Below are positions 1 to 5,172 of a stretch of DNA of 5,172 bases, one piece after another (within the stretch, counting starts at the first letter, position 1; each line of letters starts with the position of its first letter). The stretch spans positions 1 to 5,172 of the forward strand of contig JAHBAP020000604.1 of the NCBI GenBank assembly GCA_018500005.2, written 5' to 3'. The notes under the pieces were generated by a model. That model saw only the letters and a list, made by a program, of their open reading frames with translations. It had not been told where the DNA came from and searched no databases. The stretch comes from Mycobacterium sp. GTDB lineage: Bacteria; Actinomycetota; Actinomycetes; Mycobacteriales; Mycobacteriaceae. A program made the position numbers and the translations under genes.

Positions 1-729
1 CAGCTCCCCCCCCCCCCCGCCGGCCCCGCATCCGCGCGGCGCCGCGCCCGCCTCACCGGTGCGGTCGACGCCGATCACCAGGCCGAAGCCACCCGCCCGG
101 GCTGCGCTCGCGCCGGCCTCGGAATCCTCGACCACCGCGGTGCGTCCGGGCCGGCTGGCGAGGCGGCGCGCCGCCTCCAGCAGGATCGCCGGGTCGGGCT
201 TGCCGGGCAGGCCGAGTTCGGCGGCCAGCACCCCGTCCACCCGGACCTCGAAGAGATCGGTGAGCCCGGCGGAGGCCAGGACGTCGGCGCAGTTGCGACT
301 GGCGGAGAAGATCCCCACCCGCACACCGGCCTCGCGGAGCAACTTGACCAGCGCCACCGTGGACTCGAAGACCGGGACTCCGGCGGCGATCTTGGCGGCG
401 AAGAGTTCCTGTTTGCGGTTGCCCAGCCCGCAGATGGTCTGCGCCGACGGCGAATCGGTCACCTCACCCCATGGCAGCGTGACACCCCGGGAGGCCAGAA
501 AGTCCCGCACCCCGTCGTAGCGGGGTTTACCGTCGATGTGGTGCCGGTAGTCGTGGGGGGTGAACTGATACGTCGCGAAGAGTTCGGCCCAGGCCGCCTG
601 GTGGATGGCGGCGGTATCGGTTACCACCCCGTCGAGGTCGAAGAGCACGGCGTCCTGGTAGCGCGGATCTATCCTGACCCGCTGGCCCACATCGGATTCC
701 CCGGTTTTACGCCCCTGATCAGCCACCAT
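1..729 (-). CDS. HAD-superfamily hydrolase, beta-phosphoglucomutase-like (3' end off window)
   Basis: Partial gene: 243 codons from ATG at 729 to the window edge, no stop seen. The family moves or removes phosphate on sugars through an aspartyl-phosphate intermediate, in the cytoplasm. All HAD motifs are visible: I, FDLDGVVTDT with D31 (nucleophile) and D33 (acid/base); II, S142 in FSASRN; III, K177 in GKPDP; IV, E201-D202. Spacing from D31 to T39, H43 and W47 matches D8, T16, H20 and W24 of Lactococcus beta-phosphoglucomutase, so glucose-1-phosphate mutase or a related sugar phosphatase is likely. M. tuberculosis OtsB1 (Rv2006) has a similar N-terminal domain fused to a GH65-type enzyme and also lies beside a USP gene; whether this protein carries such an extension cannot be seen. 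Start uncertain: ATG 729 has no Shine-Dalgarno but suits a leaderless message, while GTG at 690 has GGGGA seven bases upstream and lies near the conserved IDPRY segment. The final residues 237-241 are five glycines from a G-run, perhaps a sequence error. Confidence 0.88.
   Translation of the reverse strand, partial: MVADQGRKTGESDVGQRVRIDPRYQDAVLFDLDGVVTDTAAIHQAAWAELFATYQFTPHDYRHHIDGKPRYDGVRDFLASRGVTLPWGEVTDSPSAQTICGLGNRKQELFAAKIAAGVPVFESTVALVKLLREAGVRVGIFSASRNCADVLASAGLTDLFEVRVDGVLAAELGLPGKPDPAILLEAARRLASRPGRTAVVEDSEAGASAARAGGFGLVIGVDRTGEAGAAPRGCGAGGGGGEL
6..18. repeat. Homopolymer run of 13 C (G on the coding strand)
   Basis: Thirteen consecutive C bases lie inside the HAD gene and encode, on the minus strand, most of a five-glycine stretch (residues 237-241). 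Relatives usually have a GADVVV-x-DL type strand here. The flanking residues GCGA before and EL after still fit that pattern in frame, so the run looks like substituted bases rather than an indel. It may be a low-quality contig end or a true slippery tract. Confidence 0.7.
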
Positions 730-736
730 GGCATTG

Positions 737-742
737 ACCATA
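737..742 (-). promoter_or_regulatory. Candidate -10 element of the HAD gene (TATGGT)
   Basis: TATGGT on the minus strand fits the mycobacterial TANNNT -10 form. It ends seven bases before ATG 729, so transcription could begin at or next to the start codon and give a leaderless mRNA, which is common in mycobacteria. No Shine-Dalgarno precedes that ATG, which agrees. A short hexamer like this can occur by chance. Confidence 0.4.
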
Positions 743-767
743 AGCCAGGGCCATCCGGTCAGTCGGT

Positions 768-787
768 TAGGGGACCAATGCCCCTGA
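768..787. promoter_or_regulatory. DosR (DevR) binding box
   Basis: The core GGGACCAATGCCCC at 771-784 is an imperfect palindrome. Against the published DosR consensus core GGGACTWWAGTCCC it matches 11 of 14 positions, including both outer GGGAC/CCC arms; with flanks it matches 14 of 20. Its centre is about 42 bases before the predicted transcription start of the plus-strand USP gene, overlapping the -35 region, the usual place for DosR activation. On the other side it is about 48 bases from the predicted start of the HAD transcript, so one site could serve both genes. The regulator itself is encoded about 2.6 kb away in this window. Confidence 0.65.
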
Positions 788-813
788 TCGCGGTCGGTCG
801 GTCGGGTTAGGGT
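784..813 (+). promoter_or_regulatory. Candidate sigma-A-type promoter of the 839-1726 USP gene
   Basis: A -10 candidate TAGGGT lies at 808-813. A weak -35-like CTGATC at 784-789 sits 18 bases upstream. The poor -35 overlaps the right edge of the DosR box, as expected for an activator-dependent promoter. Transcription would start near 820, giving a leader of about 19 bases. A CGGT microrepeat (three tandem copies at about 791-802) fills the spacer. Confidence 0.5.
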
Positions 814-823
814 CATCCGGGAC

Positions 824-831
824 AGGAAGGA
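824..831 (+). promoter_or_regulatory. Ribosome binding site of the USP gene at 839
   Basis: AGGAAGGA is a strong Shine-Dalgarno sequence seven bases before ATG 839. It supports that start and suggests efficient translation. Confidence 0.75.
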
Positions 832-838
832 CATTGAA

Positions 839-1715
839 ATGTCAACTGCGTCAGGCAGTCTGCCGATCGTCGTCGGCATCGACGGTTCCGCTGCGTCGAA
901 GGTCGCCGTCGACTGGGCGGCCCGCGACGCCGCACTGCGCGGCGAGGCACTCAAACTCGTGCACGTGTTGGTCCCCCCGGCGGTGATGGCCTTCCCCGAG
1001 GTGCCGATGCCCCCCGGTTACCTGCAATGGCAGGAAGAGGAGGGGGCCAAACTTCTGGACAACGCCCGCAAGACGGTGGCCGACGCAGTTGGGGACGCTC
1101 ATGTCGAGGTGACCACCGAGCAGGTCACCGGCGCCGCGATCCCCACCCTGGCAGATCTGTCCACCTCGGCGCAGATGATGGTGGTGGGCTGCCGGGGCCG
1201 CGGCGCGCTGGCCCGCGGACTGCTGGGCTCGATCAGCACCGGCCTGGCGCATCACGCCCACTGCCCGGTGGCGATCATCCACGACGAGGACCCGCTGATG
1301 CCGCACCCGTCGAAGGCGCCGGTCGTGGTCGGCGTCGACGGCTCACCGGCCTCCGAGAGCGCACTGGCCATCGCCTTCGAGCAGGCGTCCTTCCGCGGGG
1401 TTGACCTGGTCGCGGTGCATGCCTGGAGTGACTCCGGGCTGTTCGAATTTCCCGGTGCCGACTGGTCGAGCCTGCAGGCCGCGGGGGAGGAGACCCTCAG
1501 CGAACGTCTGTCCGGCTGGCAGGAGCGCTACCCCGACGTCCTGGTGCGACGGGTGGTGGTCGCCGACAAGCCGGCCCACCAACTGATGGAGCAGGCCGAG
1601 TCCGCGCAACTGCTGGTGGTCGGCAGTCACGGGCGCGGCGGCTTCGCCGGGATGATGCTGGGGTCGGTCAGCACCAGTGTGGTGCATGCCGCCCGGATGC
1701 CCGTCATAGTCGCGC

Positions 1716-1726
<11 letters not shown>
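839..1726 (+). CDS. Universal stress protein, two tandem UspA domains
   Basis: Complete gene of 295 residues with two Usp domains, about 8-147 and 161-293, each an ATP-binding alpha/beta fold. Both begin with a beta-strand ending in an aspartate (D15 in GIDGS, D167 in GVDGS). Both keep the nucleotide motif G-2x-G-9x-G(S/T): G117, G120, G130-S131 in the first, and G262, G265, G275-S276 in the second. Both halves should therefore bind ATP. Length and architecture match the mycobacterial tandem USPs Rv2005c and Rv2623; the latter binds ATP and restrains growth of M. tuberculosis. The start has a strong ribosome binding site and an upstream DosR box, so induction by hypoxia or NO through DosR is the likely regulation. 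It diverges from a HAD/phosphoglucomutase-like gene, the same pairing as Rv2005c-Rv2006. It converges on the dosS-type kinase with four bases between stops. Exact role is inferred from relatives. Confidence 0.95.
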
Positions 1727-4042
<2,316 letters not shown>

Positions 4043-4096
4043 AGGTCCAACCATAACCGGGGGCGGGTCCGGCGGATACGACGATGGCCGGTCCGG

Positions 4097-4885
4097 TCAC
4101 AGCAAGCGCTGGCTGTCCACCACCAGGATCGAGCAGTGCGTGTCGTTCAGGGCGGGCCCGAGGAGTTCGTCCACCGCGGCGGCATTGCGGGCGCCGACGA
4201 TGATCAACTGGATCGCCCCGGCGTTGTCGACCAGATACCCCAGCCCGCCGCCCTCCACGGCGATCGGGTGCACGTCAAGGGCCGGGTAGCGGTGCCGCCA
4301 TTCTTCGAGGCGGCGGTCCAGGTGCGCATGCACCAACCGGGCCGACTCCTGGTTCGGATCGGCGGACTGCCAGGTGCCCAAGGCCCGCAGCGGCGCCTGT
4401 CGCAGGCGGGCTTCCTCGACCGCGTACTGCAACACCGCAGCGGAGTCCGGGCTCTGGTCGAGTTCGACCACCACGAGTCCATCGGGTCGGGGAGTGCCGC
4501 GCACCACCGCCACCGGGCAGTGCGCCGCCGCCGCCAGTCCGACGGCGGTCGAACCGAACCGGGCGTGCGAGAAATGCCTGGGGCCGACCGCTCCGACGCA
4601 CACCATCGCGGCACGGCAGGACGCCTCGATCAGTACCTGCGTCGGGTTGCCCTCCAACACCTCGGTCGCGACTGTGACCGCCCGCCCGGTTCGGACAACC
4701 TCGGCGGCCGCCTCGTTGACCGCCTTCTCGGCGGCATCGACATCCCCCTCGGCGGCGACCACCAGTCGCAGCGGCAGGTCCCGGCCGATCGCCTCGTCAA
4801 TGGCCCACAGGGCGGCCTGCAAGCCCACCCGCGAGCCGTCGACGCCGACGACGACCGACGGTGGGACGAAGCCTTCAGTCATCAC
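4097..4885 (-). CDS. Universal stress protein, first gene of the dosR operon (Rv3134c-like)
   Basis: Complete, 263 codons including stop, 262 residues, two Usp-like halves. The first (about 9-130) has D16 in GVDGS and an intact nucleotide motif G98-2x-G101-9x-G111-S112. The second (about 135-258) keeps the overall pattern (VEEARLRQAPLRAL, LIIVGAR) but its loop after VGAR lacks the G-2x-G-9x-G(S/T) motif, so it probably does not bind ATP. This asymmetry, the length and the position directly before dosR match Rv3134c of M. tuberculosis, which is co-transcribed with dosR and dosS; its exact role there is unsettled. Start: GTG at 4885, with ATG at 4882 as alternative. AGAGG lies nine bases before the GTG and twelve before the ATG, which slightly favours GTG. 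A five-copy 12-bp repeat occupies the upstream gap and I see no DosR box in it, so the operon promoter may lie further upstream, within or beyond the sugar kinase gene. Confidence 0.93.
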   Translation of the reverse strand: MMTEGFVPPSVVVGVDGSRVGLQAALWAIDEAIGRDLPLRLVVAAEGDVDAAEKAVNEAAAEVVRTGRAVTVATEVLEGNPTQVLIEASCRAAMVCVGAVGPRHFSHARFGSTAVGLAAAAHCPVAVVRGTPRPDGLVVVELDQSPDSAAVLQYAVEEARLRQAPLRALGTWQSADPNQESARLVHAHLDRRLEEWRHRYPALDVHPIAVEGGGLGYLVDNAGAIQLIIVGARNAAAVDELLGPALNDTHCSILVVDSQRLL

Positions 4886-4891
4886 GCCATT

Positions 4892-4951
4892 GTGCCTCTC
4901 AACGTGCCTCTCAACGTGCCTCTCAACGTGCCTCTCAGCGTGGCTCTCAGC
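4892..4951. repeat. Five tandem 12-bp repeats (GTGCCTCTCAAC on the plus strand)
   Basis: Units lie at 4892-4903, 4904-4915, 4916-4927, 4928-4939 and 4940-4951. The first three are identical, the fourth has one change (GTGCCTCTCAGC) and the fifth two (GTGGCTCTCAGC). On the minus strand, the sense of the flanking genes, the unit is GTTGAGAGGCAC, which contains GAGAGG, a weak Shine-Dalgarno-like core. The array begins inside the last codons of the sugar kinase gene (stop at 4947-4949) and ends seven bases before GTG 4885. Copies are least degenerate near the USP start, as if expanded from that side. Confidence 0.95.
4895..4899 (-). promoter_or_regulatory. Likely ribosome binding site of the Rv3134c-like gene, inside the repeat array
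   Basis: AGAGG on the minus strand is nine bases from GTG 4885. It belongs to the repeat copy nearest the gene; the next three copies carry the same AGAGG core upstream and the outermost copy reads AGAGC. Confidence 0.45.
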
Positions 4952-5172
4952 TCACCGGTTGCGCGGGGATCGGGCTAGGGGTTTCGGCGAACAGCCGTTC
5001 GGTGTCCTCCCGGGTGCACGGCGCGGTGCCCGGGGTAAGCAGCATGGCCGCCCCGGCGGCGACGCCCAGTCGCACCGCCTCGGTCAGCGGCCATCCCCGG
5101 GTCAGACCCACCGCGACACCGGCCACCATCGCGTCTCCGGCGCCGACCCCGCTGCCCGGCGGTACCTCCACC
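4947..5172 (-). CDS. pfkB: PfkB-family sugar kinase, C-terminal part (phosphofructokinase type)
   Basis: Partial: only the last 75 codons or so are inside the window; the N-terminal two thirds or more lie beyond the right edge. The family phosphorylates sugars or sugar phosphates with ATP in the cytoplasm. The PfkB signature 2 is present as SGVGAGDAMVAG, with the catalytic base in GAGD (Asp codon at 5133-5135). The following segment (AVRLGVAAGAAMLLTPGT, then CTREDTERLF) resembles the C-terminus of E. coli Pfk-2 and FruK more than ribokinases, so a 6-phosphofructokinase or 1-phosphofructokinase is the best guess. In M. tuberculosis a pfkB gene (Rv2029c) belongs to the DosR regulon and sits by USP genes, which fits this setting. 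It runs in the same direction as the USP-dosR-dosS genes and stops 61 bases before the USP start, so co-transcription is possible. Without the N-terminal part the substrate cannot be fixed. Confidence 0.85.
   Translation of the reverse strand, partial: VEVPPGSGVGAGDAMVAGVAVGLTRGWPLTEAVRLGVAAGAAMLLTPGTAPCTREDTERLFAETPSPIPAQPVS

Noticed and set aside
59..520. Plus-strand open frame of 153 codons opposite the HAD gene
   Set aside because: The minus-strand frame has all four HAD motifs in order; the plus frame is Ser/Arg/Pro-rich without family signature.
746..760. Possible second DosR half-site (GGGCCATCCGGTC)
   Set aside because: It matches fewer than half of the core consensus positions, and the right arm does not end in CCC; too weak to call.
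4882..4890. Two-codon upstream frame ATG GCG TGA overlapping the USP start
   Set aside because: Such a minimal frame can arise by chance, and the AGAGG core is only four bases away. No evidence that it is translated, though it could affect initiation.
5098..5108. Small inverted repeat GGGTCAGACCC inside the sugar kinase gene
   Set aside because: Short, inside coding sequence, spacing unlike a DosR box, and expected by chance at this GC content.

Overview
The window looks like a piece of a high-GC actinobacterial genome, almost certainly a mycobacterium or close relative. The base composition fits, but the main reason is that four genes match the hypoxia/nitric-oxide dormancy (DosR/DevR) regulon of Mycobacterium tuberculosis in family and partly in order. 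Comparisons with M. tuberculosis proteins are from memory, not from a search.

Layout. (i) 1-729, minus strand: a HAD-superfamily hydrolase of the beta-phosphoglucomutase type, running off the left edge; its last visible codons sit in a suspicious run of 13 C. (ii) 730-838: a divergent intergenic region with one good DosR-type palindrome that could serve both neighbours. (iii) 839-1726, plus strand: a two-domain universal stress protein (USP) of 295 residues. (iv) 1731-3395, minus strand: a DosS/DosT-type haem-GAF sensor histidine kinase, converging on the USP gene with only 4 bp between stop codons. (v) 3395-4042, minus strand: the response regulator DosR, overlapping the kinase gene by one base (TGATG). 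(vi) 4097-4885, minus strand: a second USP, matching the gene that precedes dosR in M. tuberculosis (Rv3134c type). (vii) 4892-4951: five tandem 12-bp repeats filling the gap upstream of that USP. (viii) 4947-5172, minus strand: the C-terminal end of a PfkB-family (6-phosphofructokinase type) sugar kinase, cut by the right edge. Apart from the 730-838 promoter region, no non-coding stretch exceeds about 60 bp.

How it fits together. The kinase should sense O2, NO or CO through haem and phosphorylate DosR. DosR should then bind the palindrome at 768-787 and induce the divergent USP gene and possibly the HAD gene. The USPs bind ATP in characterised relatives and are linked to growth slowdown. 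The sugar kinase and the phosphoglucomutase-like enzyme point to rerouted sugar-phosphate metabolism during low-oxygen dormancy. The window is therefore a compact regulator-plus-effector dormancy island. I see no wholly new system. The less ordinary points are the kinase's shortened N-terminal helix and its Gly at the oxygen-gate position, the repeat array in front of the regulator operon, and the divergent box layout with a possible leaderless start.
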